Assembly (NCBI RefSeq): GCF_016904945.1
Contig: NZ_JADIKF010000036.1
Coordinates: forward strand, 134,505 to 198,504
Length of the DNA stretch: 64,000 bases
Direction of reading: 5' to 3'
Source: Dyella mobilis
Lineage (GTDB): Bacteria > Pseudomonadota > Gammaproteobacteria > Xanthomonadales > Rhodanobacteraceae
Part shown: positions 8,873 to 17,370 of the stretch, piece by piece
How positions within the stretch are numbered: position 1 is the first letter of the stretch
How the letters are laid out: each line of letters opens with the position of its first letter
Program-made: the position numbers and the translations under genes
The notes under the pieces: model-generated
The model's input: the letters and a program-made list of their open reading frames with translations, nothing else
What the model was told of the DNA's origin: nothing
Databases searched by the model: none

Positions 8873-9793
8873 ATGCAGATCAAGATTCTGGCGAAAGCTG
8901 CCATTGCGTTCGCGATTCTCGGCGGATCGGCAGCCCTGCCGTACTGCCTGCACGCGCAACCCGCAGCGCAGGACGCCACCCAAGCCGAGCCATGGGTATC
9001 CACCGCGTGGTTGGCCAGTCATCTGCACGACCCCAACCTCGTGCTGTTGCAGGTCGGCGAAGCGTCGCAGGACAAGGCGGCGCACATTCCAGGCGCGCGC
9101 TTCGTGCATCTTGAAGACGTCGCCGCCACGTCGAGCAAGCTGTCGCTGGAACTGCCGACGGCGCAGGAGTTGCGCCAGCGGCTGCAGGGCCTGGGCATCT
9201 CCGACGATTCCCGCGTCGTGGTGTATTTCGGCAACGATCAGGTCTCCGCGTCGACGCGGGTATGGTTCACCCTGCAATCGGCCGGGCTGGGATCGCGCGC
9301 CGACCTGCTCGATGGCGGCATGCCGAAGTGGCGCCGCGAAGGCCGGCCTGTGACCGACCAGGCCACCGCGGCCACGCCGGGAGCGTTGGCGCCGTTCAAC
9401 CTTCAGCCAACCGTCGTCGATGCGGCGTTTGTGCAAGCGCACGTCCGGCAGCCGGGCTACGTGCTGATCGACGCCCGTGCCGCGATGTACTACGACGGCG
9501 TCGAAAAGAGCGGCGCGGATGGTCACCTCACCCGTGGCCACATTCCCGGTGCGCACAGCCTGCCGTACACCGACATCACCAACGACGATCTCACCCTGAA
9601 GACACCGGCCGAACTGCTGGCCTTGTTCCGCAAGGCCGGCGTGAAGCCGGGCGATCGGGTGATTGCCTATTGCCACATCGGCCAGCAGGGAACCGCAGTG
9701 CTGTTCGCGGCGCGTGCCGTGGGGATCGATGCCGTGCTGTACGACGGTTCGTTCGAAGACTGGACGATGCGCGAACTGCCGGTTGAGCGCTGA
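8873..9793 (+). CDS. Exported two-domain thiosulfate/3-mercaptopyruvate sulfurtransferase
   Basis: 306 residues from ATG 8873 (GGGAGA upstream). The N-terminus MQIKILAKAAIAFAILGGSA is a signal peptide, so the enzyme is probably periplasmic. It has tandem rhodanese domains: the inactive N-terminal one (VSTAWLASHL, HIPGARFVHLEDV, VVVYFGNDQVSASTRVWF) and the catalytic C-terminal one (LIDARAAMYYDG, GHIPGAHSLPY, IAYCHIGQQGTAV with the persulfide Cys). It transfers sulfane sulfur from thiosulfate or mercaptopyruvate to a thiol acceptor or cyanide. It is first in a five-gene operon with gaps of 2 bases or overlaps, the others being a YeeE/YedE transporter, a second rhodanese and a desulfurase-like protein. 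Confidence 0.93.
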   Translation: MQIKILAKAAIAFAILGGSAALPYCLHAQPAAQDATQAEPWVSTAWLASHLHDPNLVLLQVGEASQDKAAHIPGARFVHLEDVAATSSKLSLELPTAQELRQRLQGLGISDDSRVVVYFGNDQVSASTRVWFTLQSAGLGSRADLLDGGMPKWRREGRPVTDQATAATPGALAPFNLQPTVVDAAFVQAHVRQPGYVLIDARAAMYYDGVEKSGADGHLTRGHIPGAHSLPYTDITNDDLTLKTPAELLALFRKAGVKPGDRVIAYCHIGQQGTAVLFAARAVGIDAVLYDGSFEDWTMRELPVER

Positions 9794-9795
9794 CG

Positions 9796-10305
9796 ATGCG
9801 CCCACGCCTCTCATATGCCGAACCCCACCTCACGGGCGTATGCCTGGGTCTGGTGCTGCTTGCCTGCTTTGCGCTGACCGGGCAGGGGCTGGGAGCATCC
9901 GGCGCATTCGCGAGCGTGGCGAGCGGTGTCGTCGGCACCGTCTCGCCCCAAGCGGCTGCGCATAGTGCCTACTTTCGCAGCTACCTGCAGGACGGTTCGC
10001 CGTGGACCGCCTGGATCGTCGTGGAAATCATCGGTGTGCTGATCGGTGCCGCGGCATCGGCGGCGCTGACGGGACGAACGCGGCTGACGTTCGTCCGCGC
10101 CGCTCGTCCGTCCGCGGGCAAGCTGTTCGCCGGCGTCGCAGGCGGCACGTTGATGGGCATCGGGGCAGCGCTGGCACGCGGCTGCACCAGCGGCCTGGCG
10201 TTGAGTGGCGGGGCGGTGCTGAGTGTCGGTGCCTGGATCTTCATGGCGGCACTGTTTCTTGCCGGCTTTCTCGCCGCGCCGCTCATGCGCAGGCTGTGGC
10301 CATGA
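9796..10305 (+). CDS. YeeE/YedE-family sulfur transporter, first half
   Basis: 169 residues, integral inner-membrane protein with about four helices (GVCLGLVLLACFALTG, WIVVEIIGVLIGAAASAAL, FAGVAGGTLMGIGAALARG, VGAWIFMAALFLAGFLAAPL). The signature RGCTSGLALSGGAVLS carries the conserved Cys of the YeeE/YedE (DUF395) family, in which TsuA imports thiosulfate through a chain of Cys residues. The protein is half the length of full YeeE/YedE proteins; the other half is the next gene, overlapping by 4 bases. The start follows the sulfurtransferase stop by two bases. Confidence 0.9.
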   Translation: MRPRLSYAEPHLTGVCLGLVLLACFALTGQGLGASGAFASVASGVVGTVSPQAAAHSAYFRSYLQDGSPWTAWIVVEIIGVLIGAAASAALTGRTRLTFVRAARPSAGKLFAGVAGGTLMGIGAALARGCTSGLALSGGAVLSVGAWIFMAALFLAGFLAAPLMRRLWP

Positions 10306-10841
10306 ACGATCTGCTGATGGCGGGAGGCATCGGCGCAGCGTTCGGCTGTGCACTCGAATGCGCCGGCTTGGGCGATCCGCCGAAGCTTGCCGGTCAGTTC
10401 TATCTGCGCGATTTCACCGTGCTCAAGGTGATGCTGAGTGCGATGTTGACCGCGATGCTGGGTGCCTTCTGGGGCGGCCAGTTGGGGATGTTCGATTCCG
10501 CGGCGTTCTACCTGCCCGACACCTATCTGCTTCCGCAGCTCCTCGGCGGCATGGTCTTTGGGCTTGGTTTCGTGCTGAGCGGCCTGTGTCCGGGCACCTC
10601 CTGCGTGGCGCTGGCCAGCGGCCGTATCGAAGGCGCGGCGACGATGCTGGGGCTGTTCGTCGGTGTGCTGCTGGTCGGCCTGGCTTTTCCCGCGATCGAA
10701 CCTTTCTACCGCTCGACGCCGTTCGGCTCATTGACGCTCCAGCGCCTCACGGGCCTGCCTGACGGCGTCGTGGTCGCACTGGTCACGGTGGTCGCCGTTT
10801 CAGTGTTGGCATGGATCGCGAAGCGGGAGGCAAGGCCATGA
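10302..10841 (+). CDS. YeeE/YedE-family sulfur transporter, second half
   Basis: 179 residues from ATG 10302. Membrane helices include FTVLKVMLSAMLTAMLGAFW, LLGGMVFGLGFVLSGLCPG, TMLGLFVGVLLVGLAFPAI and VVALVTVVAVSVLAWIA. The motif LSGLCPGTSCVALASGR holds the conserved Cys pair of YeeE/YedE, and ALECAGLGDPPKL near the N-terminus is also typical of the DUF6691/YeeE second-half group. It overlaps genes on both sides by 4 bases, so the two halves and the following rhodanese are coupled in translation. Likely cargo is thiosulfate or another small sulfur anion, by family. Confidence 0.9.
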   Translation: MNDLLMAGGIGAAFGCALECAGLGDPPKLAGQFYLRDFTVLKVMLSAMLTAMLGAFWGGQLGMFDSAAFYLPDTYLLPQLLGGMVFGLGFVLSGLCPGTSCVALASGRIEGAATMLGLFVGVLLVGLAFPAIEPFYRSTPFGSLTLQRLTGLPDGVVVALVTVVAVSVLAWIAKREARP

Positions 10842-11422
10842 AACTCGTGCGACAGCTGGGCATCGGTGCGCTTGCATTGGGTTTGGGAGCGCCTTTTGCA
10901 GGCAGTTTCTTCCGCACACAACCACGAGCGCTGGATCTGGATTCGATCGCGCGGGCGATCGACGAAGGCTCCGACCACGTCAGTGCGCGCCAGCTTGCAC
11001 AGTGGATACGCGATCACCGGCCCGGACTGCGCGTCATCGACGTGCGTTCGCCCGCCGAGTTCCGCGACGATGCGATCCCGACGGCGGAGAATGTGCCGAT
11101 CGACCAGTTGGCGAAGGCGCACTTTGCGCCCGGCCAGACCATCGTTCTGTATTCGCAGGAAGGGGCGCATGCCGGGCAGGCCTGGGTGATACTGCGCTCG
11201 CTCGGCGTGACCCAGGCGGTGTTCGTGCCGGGCGGCCTTGCCGATTGGCGCGAAGAGGTGCTGTATCCGCTGCTGCCGGCCAACGCCTCGGCTACGGAGC
11301 GCGCACAGGTCGAGGCGTTGAGCCATTACTTTGGCGGCGCTCCCCGGATTGGGCCAGAGCAGGGCGGCGACGTTGCGAGTGCGGCGCCGATCGTGCACGG
11401 CACACGGAGGCGCGGATGCTGA
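10838..11422 (+). CDS. Membrane-anchored rhodanese-like protein with Ser in place of catalytic Cys
   Basis: 194 residues from ATG 10838. The N-terminal MKLVRQLGIGALALGLGAPFAG is a signal peptide or anchor. Residues about 45-150 form a single rhodanese domain: VSARQLAQWI, LRVIDVRSPAEFRDDAIPTAENVPI, the active-site loop IVLYSQEGAHAGQAW, and FVPGGLADW. Where catalytic rhodaneses have Cys (VVYCxxGxR), this protein has Ser (LYSQEGAH), so it cannot form the usual persulfide and may bind or present a partner. It contains no other Cys until the last residue (RRGC). That C-terminal Cys could be functional but overlaps the next start. It lies inside the sulfur-transport operon. Confidence 0.88.
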   Translation: MKLVRQLGIGALALGLGAPFAGSFFRTQPRALDLDSIARAIDEGSDHVSARQLAQWIRDHRPGLRVIDVRSPAEFRDDAIPTAENVPIDQLAKAHFAPGQTIVLYSQEGAHAGQAWVILRSLGVTQAVFVPGGLADWREEVLYPLLPANASATERAQVEALSHYFGGAPRIGPEQGGDVASAAPIVHGTRRRGC

Positions 11423-12795
11423 CGCGCGCCATGCAACCCGCCGGTGCGGCCGATGCGTTCGACTTCGCCACGCTTCGTGCCACCGAATTTGCACGCCTGG
11501 ATGCTGCCGGCATCGCCTATCTCGATTACGCGGCGAGCGCGCTGTACGGTGCGTCGCAGGCGCGTGCGCACGGTGAGCAGCTGGCACTCGGGATTTTCGG
11601 CAATCCTCACTCGGAGCATCTGGCATCCCGCAACAGCGCTGTTGCGCAGGCGGCTGCGCGTGCCGCGACGCTGGCTTTCTTCGATGCCGATCCGGACCTC
11701 TACGATGTCTGCTTTACCGCCAATGCGACGGCAGCCATCAAGCTGGTCGCCGAGAGCTATCCCTTTTCGTTGCGCCGCGGGCTCATTCTCTCGGCCGACA
11801 ACCACAACTCCGTCAACGGCATGCGGGAGTTTGCCCGGCGCGCGCAGGCACCCGTCAACGTGCTGCCGCTGGATGCGCAACTTCGGCTCGAACACGCATC
11901 CGCGAACCTGCACGCAAGCATCGATCGACAGGGCGGGAGCTTGTTTGCATTCCCGCAGCAGTCCAATTTTTCCGGCGTGCTTCACGACCTGTCGCTCATC
12001 AAAGAGGCCCAGGCACTCGGATGCGATGTCTTGGTCGATGCCGCTGCGGCCGGCCCATCCGGCGCGCTCAGTCTGAGAGAGCATGCCGCAGACTTCGTCG
12101 TGTGTTCGTTCTACAAGCTATTCGGCCTGCCGACCGGCGTCGGCGCATTGATAGCGAAGAGGTCGGCCTTGAGCCGCCTTCGCAGGCCCTGGTTTTCGGG
12201 CGGAACGGTGGAGTTCGTGTCCGTCGCGCACGGACGGCATTCACTCAAGCCGGGCCACGAGGGCTTCGAGGACGGAACCCCCAACTTTCTCGACCTTGCC
12301 GCCATCGAATCCGGATTCGCCTTTCTCGCCCGCATGCCGCGCTCGTGCTTGCGCGCTCACATTCAATCCCACGTGCAACATTTCCTTGGAACGGCGGCGA
12401 CACTGCGGCACCGCAATGGCACGCCTTTGGTGCGCCTGTATGGCCCTGCGGATATGGCGCAGCGGGGCGGCATCGTTGCCTTCAACGTATTGCAGGACGA
12501 CGGCAGCGTGCTGCCTTACGAGCACGTCGAGCAATTGGCGCGGGAGCATGGCGTCGCCATTCGGGGTGGCTGCTTCTGCAATCCCGGGGCGGCCGAGAAA
12601 GCATTCGGGCTCGATGCGGTCGGTGTGGAGCGCTGCTTCGACAAACTCGAAGGCAGCTTCAGTATGGAAGCGCTACGGAACTGTGCGGCGCGTGCCGTCA
12701 CCGTGGGTGCGTTACGTTTATCCGTTGGCGCGCCCACGACACGCGAGGACATCGAGCGCGCCCTGGCGTTGATGGCTGCGTGCGGTGTGGATTGA
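11416..12795 (+). CDS. Class V aminotransferase, cysteine desulfurase / Moco sulfurase-like
   Basis: 459 residues from ATG 11416, with GGAGG five bases upstream; it overlaps the previous gene by 7 bases. PLP fold type I features: YLDYAASALYG, FGNPHSEHLAS, VCFTANATAAIKLVAE, SADNHNSVNGMREFA, VDAAAAG, and CSFYKLFGLPTGVGAL containing the PLP Lys. The C-terminal RGGCFCNPGA holds Cys residues where cysteine desulfurases have their persulfide loop. NPHS, NHNSVNGMR and the split FYKLFG...PTG spacing resemble the N-terminal domain of molybdenum cofactor sulfurases more than IscS. It probably removes sulfur from cysteine or a persulfide. The exact acceptor is unknown. Confidence 0.88.
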   Translation: MLTRAMQPAGAADAFDFATLRATEFARLDAAGIAYLDYAASALYGASQARAHGEQLALGIFGNPHSEHLASRNSAVAQAAARAATLAFFDADPDLYDVCFTANATAAIKLVAESYPFSLRRGLILSADNHNSVNGMREFARRAQAPVNVLPLDAQLRLEHASANLHASIDRQGGSLFAFPQQSNFSGVLHDLSLIKEAQALGCDVLVDAAAAGPSGALSLREHAADFVVCSFYKLFGLPTGVGALIAKRSALSRLRRPWFSGGTVEFVSVAHGRHSLKPGHEGFEDGTPNFLDLAAIESGFAFLARMPRSCLRAHIQSHVQHFLGTAATLRHRNGTPLVRLYGPADMAQRGGIVAFNVLQDDGSVLPYEHVEQLAREHGVAIRGGCFCNPGAAEKAFGLDAVGVERCFDKLEGSFSMEALRNCAARAVTVGALRLSVGAPTTREDIERALALMAACGVD

Positions 12796-12970
12796 TCAAA
12801 CCATGGCCGGACACTGAGTCCAGGGCAGCCCGCCCGTATTGCATCGGGCGGAACGCTGCCGCACAGCAGGCGCCGAGGTCCGCGTGACTTGCGGCACTAC
12901 TGGCTTATGCGGCCGCCGAGGCAAGCTACCCGTGCTACTGAGCGTCATGGGCCGGACAAACGGGTGATCA

Positions 12971-14398
12971 GTGCGCGCAATCCTCCGACGAGTCGTTCTC
13001 GTTCTCGCAAGCGTGGCTTTGGCCCTCGCTGTGATGTGGGGCGGATTGCTCTTTGCGTTCCACTTCAATTTCCATCGCGCTGCGCCAGACGCCAATTATC
13101 CGAAGCCGGCATCGCCGCTTGAGGCGCAACAGCAGGATGTCGACTATTTCGCCAAAGTGATGGCGCGCGATCGTGCCTTTTCGCCTGCCGAACGCAAAAC
13201 GGCGGAGGCACGTATCGCCGTCCTCCGGGCCCTGCCGAATGCACTGCCGTCACCTGCGTTACACGTAGCGCTCATGCAGGTGATGGCGCTGGCCGACAAT
13301 GGTCATTCCCGAATGGATGCGACGGCGGAGCGGGGTGCGCTGATCGTTCCGCTAAGGGTGACGCGCTTCGCGGAGGGTTTTTACGTAACGCGGGTGGAGG
13401 CGGCTTATCGCGACATGCTCGGCGGTCGCGTGGAAAGCATCGACGGGCACCCGATCGATCAGGTATTGCTTCAGCTGGACACGCTTCGCGGCGGCGTGGA
13501 GAGTTTTCGTCGGGAAAACGATGCGATATTTATCATCGTGCAGAACCTTCTCTACGGTTTGGGCATCGCAACCGACCCCAAGGCTTCGACGTGGACGGTC
13601 GTATTGCCCGACGGTCGAACCGTGACGCGTCGGCTAGATGCCTATTCGATGCACGAGGGCGACCGCCTGCCTGGTAGCGGACGCTGGTTGTCGCCCGAAC
13701 CGAACAAGGGTGTCGAACAAGACTGGGGCGCCTACCATCCGCAATCCGCCGAACTGCCGGAAACGTGGCGGGACTTCAATCATCCTTTCCGGATGTTCCC
13801 CGCCGCGGGCGGCTGCGCCCAGGTTGTACGGCTACAGAGTATCGGGGACGCCGGCAGCTACCGGATTGCCCCGTTTCTCGCTTCGACGGAAGCCACGCTT
13901 CGCGCAAGCCCGCCTTGCGCCGTGATCCTCGACTTGCGCGGCGATGGCGGCGGCGATTACACCAACGTCTGGCACTTCACGCACGTGTTGCCGACCTTGC
14001 TCGCGCCAGGCGGGCGCATCTTTGTACTCACCAATTCGCAGACCTTTTCCGCCGCCATTACGGCGGCCGCATTCGTCAAAGATGCCGGCGGCGACAAGGT
14101 CACGATCATTGGCGAGCCGGTCGGCGACCGCCTATCCTTTTTCTCCGAGGGCAGCAAGGCCTGCCTGCCCAATCTAAAGGTCTGCGTGTACGCACAGACG
14201 GCGAAGCACGACTACCAGCACCCCTGCGACAACTGGCGCGAGTGCTATTGGCTCAACTGGTTCTATCCGGTCAGGGTGAAGAGTCTGCAGCCGGATATCG
14301 TCGTGCCGCTCCGGTTTGAAGATTGGAACAGGGGCCGCGACGCAGCCTATGAGACTGCGCGCCAGCTGGCTATAACCAGCCAGCAAAAGCGGCCATGA
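12971..14398 (+). CDS. S41-family peptidase, membrane anchored
   Basis: 475 residues from GTG 12971. One N-terminal membrane helix (VVLVLASVALALAVMWGG) anchors the protein or is a signal. The middle has FYVTRVEAAYRDMLGGRVESIDGHPIDQV, as in tail-specific proteases. The C-terminal part has CAVILDLRGDGGGDYTN and LTNSQTFSAAITAAAFVK, the latter holding the probable nucleophilic Ser, and IGEPVGDRLSFFSEG. It is a stand-alone gene after the sulfur operon. The substrate is unknown. The fit to S41 is good although no clear PDZ domain boundaries can be drawn. Confidence 0.85.
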   Translation: MRAILRRVVLVLASVALALAVMWGGLLFAFHFNFHRAAPDANYPKPASPLEAQQQDVDYFAKVMARDRAFSPAERKTAEARIAVLRALPNALPSPALHVALMQVMALADNGHSRMDATAERGALIVPLRVTRFAEGFYVTRVEAAYRDMLGGRVESIDGHPIDQVLLQLDTLRGGVESFRRENDAIFIIVQNLLYGLGIATDPKASTWTVVLPDGRTVTRRLDAYSMHEGDRLPGSGRWLSPEPNKGVEQDWGAYHPQSAELPETWRDFNHPFRMFPAAGGCAQVVRLQSIGDAGSYRIAPFLASTEATLRASPPCAVILDLRGDGGGDYTNVWHFTHVLPTLLAPGGRIFVLTNSQTFSAAITAAAFVKDAGGDKVTIIGEPVGDRLSFFSEGSKACLPNLKVCVYAQTAKHDYQHPCDNWRECYWLNWFYPVRVKSLQPDIVVPLRFEDWNRGRDAAYETARQLAITSQQKRP

Positions 14399-14471
14399 CC
14401 TTCGTGGCGATGACGTAACCCGTTGGAGGCCGCCGACGAATATCGGGGTAACTCTCCTGGGAGATGCACCT

Positions 14472-14900
14472 ATGGCAACCGGATCGGATTCCCGCACGTC
14501 GCATCCATTCAAAGTCACCCACACGGAGGCGGAATGGAGGCAGCTCCTCACCCCAGAGCAATACAGTGTGCTCCGCGGCCACGCCACGGAAAGGGCGGGC
14601 ACCTGTGCGCTGCTCTATGAAAAGCGCACGGGGACCTTTGTCTGTGCAGGCTGTGACCACCCGCTATTTGTCGCCAAGACGAAGTTCGAAAGCGGCACGG
14701 GATGGCCAAGTTTCAACGACCCGGAACCGGGATCGGTCGAGACCACCGTGGATACGAGTCACGGCATGGTGCGCACCGAAGTGCATTGCAGTCAGTGTGG
14801 CGGCCATCTCGGCCACGTTTTCCCCGACGGACCTCCGCCGACGGGGCTGCGCTATTGCATCAATGGGGTTGCCATGAACTTCCTGCCGGACGCGACCTGA
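14472..14900 (+). CDS. msrB: Peptide methionine-R-sulfoxide reductase MsrB
   Basis: 142 residues, start preceded by GGGAGA. It is a full single-domain MsrB: WRQLLTPEQYSVLRGHATE, the zinc-binding pairs CAGC and CSQC, FESGTGWPSF, RTEVHCSQCGGHLGHVFPDGPPPTGLRYCINGVAM with the catalytic Cys in RYCIN. It reduces methionine-R-sulfoxide in proteins using thioredoxin. A resolving Cys at the usual FVCAGC-side position is not obvious. No signal peptide, so cytoplasmic. Confidence 0.97.
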   Translation: MATGSDSRTSHPFKVTHTEAEWRQLLTPEQYSVLRGHATERAGTCALLYEKRTGTFVCAGCDHPLFVAKTKFESGTGWPSFNDPEPGSVETTVDTSHGMVRTEVHCSQCGGHLGHVFPDGPPPTGLRYCINGVAMNFLPDAT

Positions 14901-14921
14901 CATCCTGCGGATTGCGGTGCC

Positions 14922-15914
14922 CTAGTCTTCACTCTTCGCGTTGACCGTGTGTATCGGGCGGCATTGATCGCCGTCGCAACTGATCACCACGCTGTAACTC
15001 CCACAGGGTGCGATGAACGTCGAGCCTTCGTTGATTTGTACTGCACCGCAGCCGATTTGCGTGGCGACCGACTGAGCCATCGACAGGTGTGCAGCGAGTG
15101 CAGCTTTCTCTGGCGTCAACGCGGCAGCGGGGGCGGGTGGCGGGGTAACGGCGGGCGGGCTAATACTCGCAGCCGATGGCGCCGGGGCGGTCGCAGGTGG
15201 CGGACCGGATGCCGTGTCGTCGTTACGCGAGGGTTGGACAGCGTAAAGGGGCGTCGAATAACCGTTAGGCATGGCACGTGCCGGCTGCGACAGCTTCGAC
15301 AGCAGGTACTGGTGCACGTTTACGACGGTGAGATTGGGACCTAAGGCAAACGTCGCCGCATTGGCGATCGACGTACGATCCGGCGGCATGGTTGTCCCGC
15401 CGGACTTGATGTACGCGTCAAGCATGTCGATAACCGTCTGTGCACGCACGACAAGCGTTTTTTGCGGCACAATCTGGCCGTACATCGTCACGACTGCTTT
15501 CGAGTGCCATGAAACAATCGTTCCGCCCGGAACAAGGATAACCCCGCTGTAGCCGCCGGCGTGAACGTCGATCAAGTGACCATTGGCGTCACCGATAAGC
15601 ACGGCGGGGTAAGCATGACCACCTTCGTCCGGATCGAAGGCGGTTGCTTTATTCATGTTGTTTAGAACGCGCGACAGCGAAAAATAGGTATAGCCGTTTT
15701 CCAAGGTTAGCTGCGCGCAGCGATATATCCAGAAACTCCAGATGCGTTGCTCGCTGGATTCTCCGTTACCGTCAAAGTAGACGATGTAATTGTTTTGATC
15801 GATCTTGGTCTCGTGATATCCGCCCCCGAAACCTCGTTTCTGGTACGGCGTGGCACAGCTCGCAAGCATCGTTACCAGCAGCAACAGTGCCACTGCCTTG
15901 ATAAACCGTTCCAT
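14922..15914 (-). CDS. CC0125-like lipoprotein with C-terminal four-Cys module
   Basis: 330 residues, ATG preceded by a strong CAGGGGG. The N-terminus MERFIKAVALLLLVTMLASC ends in a lipobox, so this is a lipoprotein. The next part, ATPYQKRGFGGGYHETKIDQN, FDGNGESSEQRIWSFWIYRCAQLTLENGYTYF, resembles CC0125/CC1285-type lipoproteins. Residues about 125-160 (VHAGGYSGVILVPGGTIV) are unassigned. A Pro/Ala-rich linker (about 230-270) leads to a C-terminal module with four Cys: VATQIGCGAV, IAPCGSY and ISCDGDQCRPIHT. The same module ends the neighbouring protein at 16037-17161. Function unknown; probably a cell-envelope protein. Confidence 0.85.
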   Translation of the reverse strand: MERFIKAVALLLLVTMLASCATPYQKRGFGGGYHETKIDQNNYIVYFDGNGESSEQRIWSFWIYRCAQLTLENGYTYFSLSRVLNNMNKATAFDPDEGGHAYPAVLIGDANGHLIDVHAGGYSGVILVPGGTIVSWHSKAVVTMYGQIVPQKTLVVRAQTVIDMLDAYIKSGGTTMPPDRTSIANAATFALGPNLTVVNVHQYLLSKLSQPARAMPNGYSTPLYAVQPSRNDDTASGPPPATAPAPSAASISPPAVTPPPAPAAALTPEKAALAAHLSMAQSVATQIGCGAVQINEGSTFIAPCGSYSVVISCDGDQCRPIHTVNAKSED

Positions 15915-16036
15915 GTTTCCCCCTGGTTCGAATACGAACTAGCCGGGCCGCTTGAATGACTGATCAGCGCGAGCCCTCGAATTTTCACTCGCGCTTGTCA
16001 CCCCAACACCCCCCAATTCGGATACTCGAAGCCCGC

Positions 16037-17161
16037 CTATTGGTCGCCTTCCAACTTGATGGTGTGCAGAGGCCGACACTGACCTGCGTCGCATCCGATA
16101 TAGACGCCATTCTCTCCGCAAGGCGCTACATAAGCGGAGTCGCCATCGGCTTTGACCGCGCCGCATCCCATCTGGGTGGCAACGTTCTGTGCTAACGATT
16201 GCATTGACTGCTCCGCCACTACGTTGGCGGGAGCTGGCGATACTGCAGTGGCCGGTGCAGCAGCGAGGGCAGCCGCAGTCGCGGGTGCTGATGTGGCGGC
16301 CGGTACAGCCGGTGCTGGCATGGCCGCGGTTTCAACCCCGCCACTCGCACCCGTTGTTGGTGCGGCAACCTGTGTGGCCGGTGCCGCTGGCGCGGGTGGT
16401 GCAGGCGCGGCAGCCGCTACGTTCGAAATGCCCGCTTGCGGAAGCTCTCCCAACGCCACTTTGTTCGTCACCAGCGTTTTGATTTTTTCTTCGGCCGGAC
16501 TGTCCAGCGCCGGTCCTGGCAGGATCTCGCCTTCTTTGCTTTTCTCGATTGCCCCGATGATCAAGCCGGCGATCAGGCCGCCTGCTAATCCGACCCCGGC
16601 AGCCTGCCCGTAACTGGTGTGCACGTGAGGGTGAACGAAGCGGCCGGTAGTCATGCCGATAGCGGCACCTGCGCCAAAGGCGACCCCCGTCCTCATCACG
16701 CTGACTTTTTGGGTATTGGGATCGACGGTATAGGTGAGCGTCGAGCAATCCGTATCGCTCGGCGCGGAGTCGGGCCGCAGAGACATCGTCGCATAATATT
16801 CGTAGAGCGTCGGTGCGGTGGCGGGGTCGTTCGGAACGTAAATGCCGCCATCGAAGGTCAAGGTGCGCCCGGCTCTCGAGGTTTCCTTTTCATCGGTACG
16901 CCGCTCGGTAAGTGCTCCTTCGGGTGCACGGTAATACACGCCATTAGCGTCTTCATATTCGGAAATATAAGCGCCTGGCGTAATCTCGGTGTCCCAGGGG
17001 ATATGCAGCAACCCCCGTGTCGACGAGATGGAGATGGCTTGCTTCACTTGCAGGCAAGTCATCTTTTTCGGCTGTGGCAGTTTGCTCGACCTTACGGTGG
17101 AAGCGTGCGCAAACGGAACAACGGCGACCAGCAGGCACGCCGGCAGCAACATGCTTTTCAT
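16037..17161 (-). CDS. Secreted protein with glycine-zipper helix and C-terminal four-Cys module
   Basis: 374 residues with signal peptide MKSMLLPACLLVAVVPFAHA. The ATG has the same strong CAGGGGG-type ribosome site as its neighbour at 15914. The N-terminal 150 residues are unassigned. Residues about 165-205 (GVAFGAGAAIGMTTG, then GQAAGVGLAGGLIAGLIIG) are a Gly-rich, glycine-zipper-like membrane segment. A long Ala/Pro-rich linker follows (about 245-320), then the module VATQMGCGAV, VAPCGENGVYIGCDAGQCRPLHT shared with the previous protein. The two genes are co-directional with 122 bases between them. Envelope function is likely, the exact role unknown. Confidence 0.85.
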   Translation of the reverse strand: MKSMLLPACLLVAVVPFAHASTVRSSKLPQPKKMTCLQVKQAISISSTRGLLHIPWDTEITPGAYISEYEDANGVYYRAPEGALTERRTDEKETSRAGRTLTFDGGIYVPNDPATAPTLYEYYATMSLRPDSAPSDTDCSTLTYTVDPNTQKVSVMRTGVAFGAGAAIGMTTGRFVHPHVHTSYGQAAGVGLAGGLIAGLIIGAIEKSKEGEILPGPALDSPAEEKIKTLVTNKVALGELPQAGISNVAAAAPAPPAPAAPATQVAAPTTGASGGVETAAMPAPAVPAATSAPATAAALAAAPATAVSPAPANVVAEQSMQSLAQNVATQMGCGAVKADGDSAYVAPCGENGVYIGCDAGQCRPLHTIKLEGDQ

Positions 17162-17370
17162 GTTTGATCCCCCTGAATTCTTCCCTGTAAAACCTTTAAC
17201 TACCGGCGCCGCGCCTAGGCGCAGCGTTCCACACGTGAGTCACCGGTCATTCCGATGGCATTGGGGATGTATACGGATGAACAACCACCAAGAGCCACCC
17301 TTGTTCCCCTGCAACCAGCCCCTGCCGACTGCTGTATGCCACCAATCGTGCCGGGGTGAGAGTGGTACGG

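Noticed and set aside
7520..9814. Long minus-strand frame of 764 codons through the sulfurtransferase gene
   Set aside because: Only the part from 8719 downward is kinase-like; the rest is the opposite strand of the rhodanese gene.
12830..12851. Hairpin CCGCCCG / CGGGCGG after the desulfurase-like gene
   Set aside because: Short stem and no T-run; not reported as a terminator.
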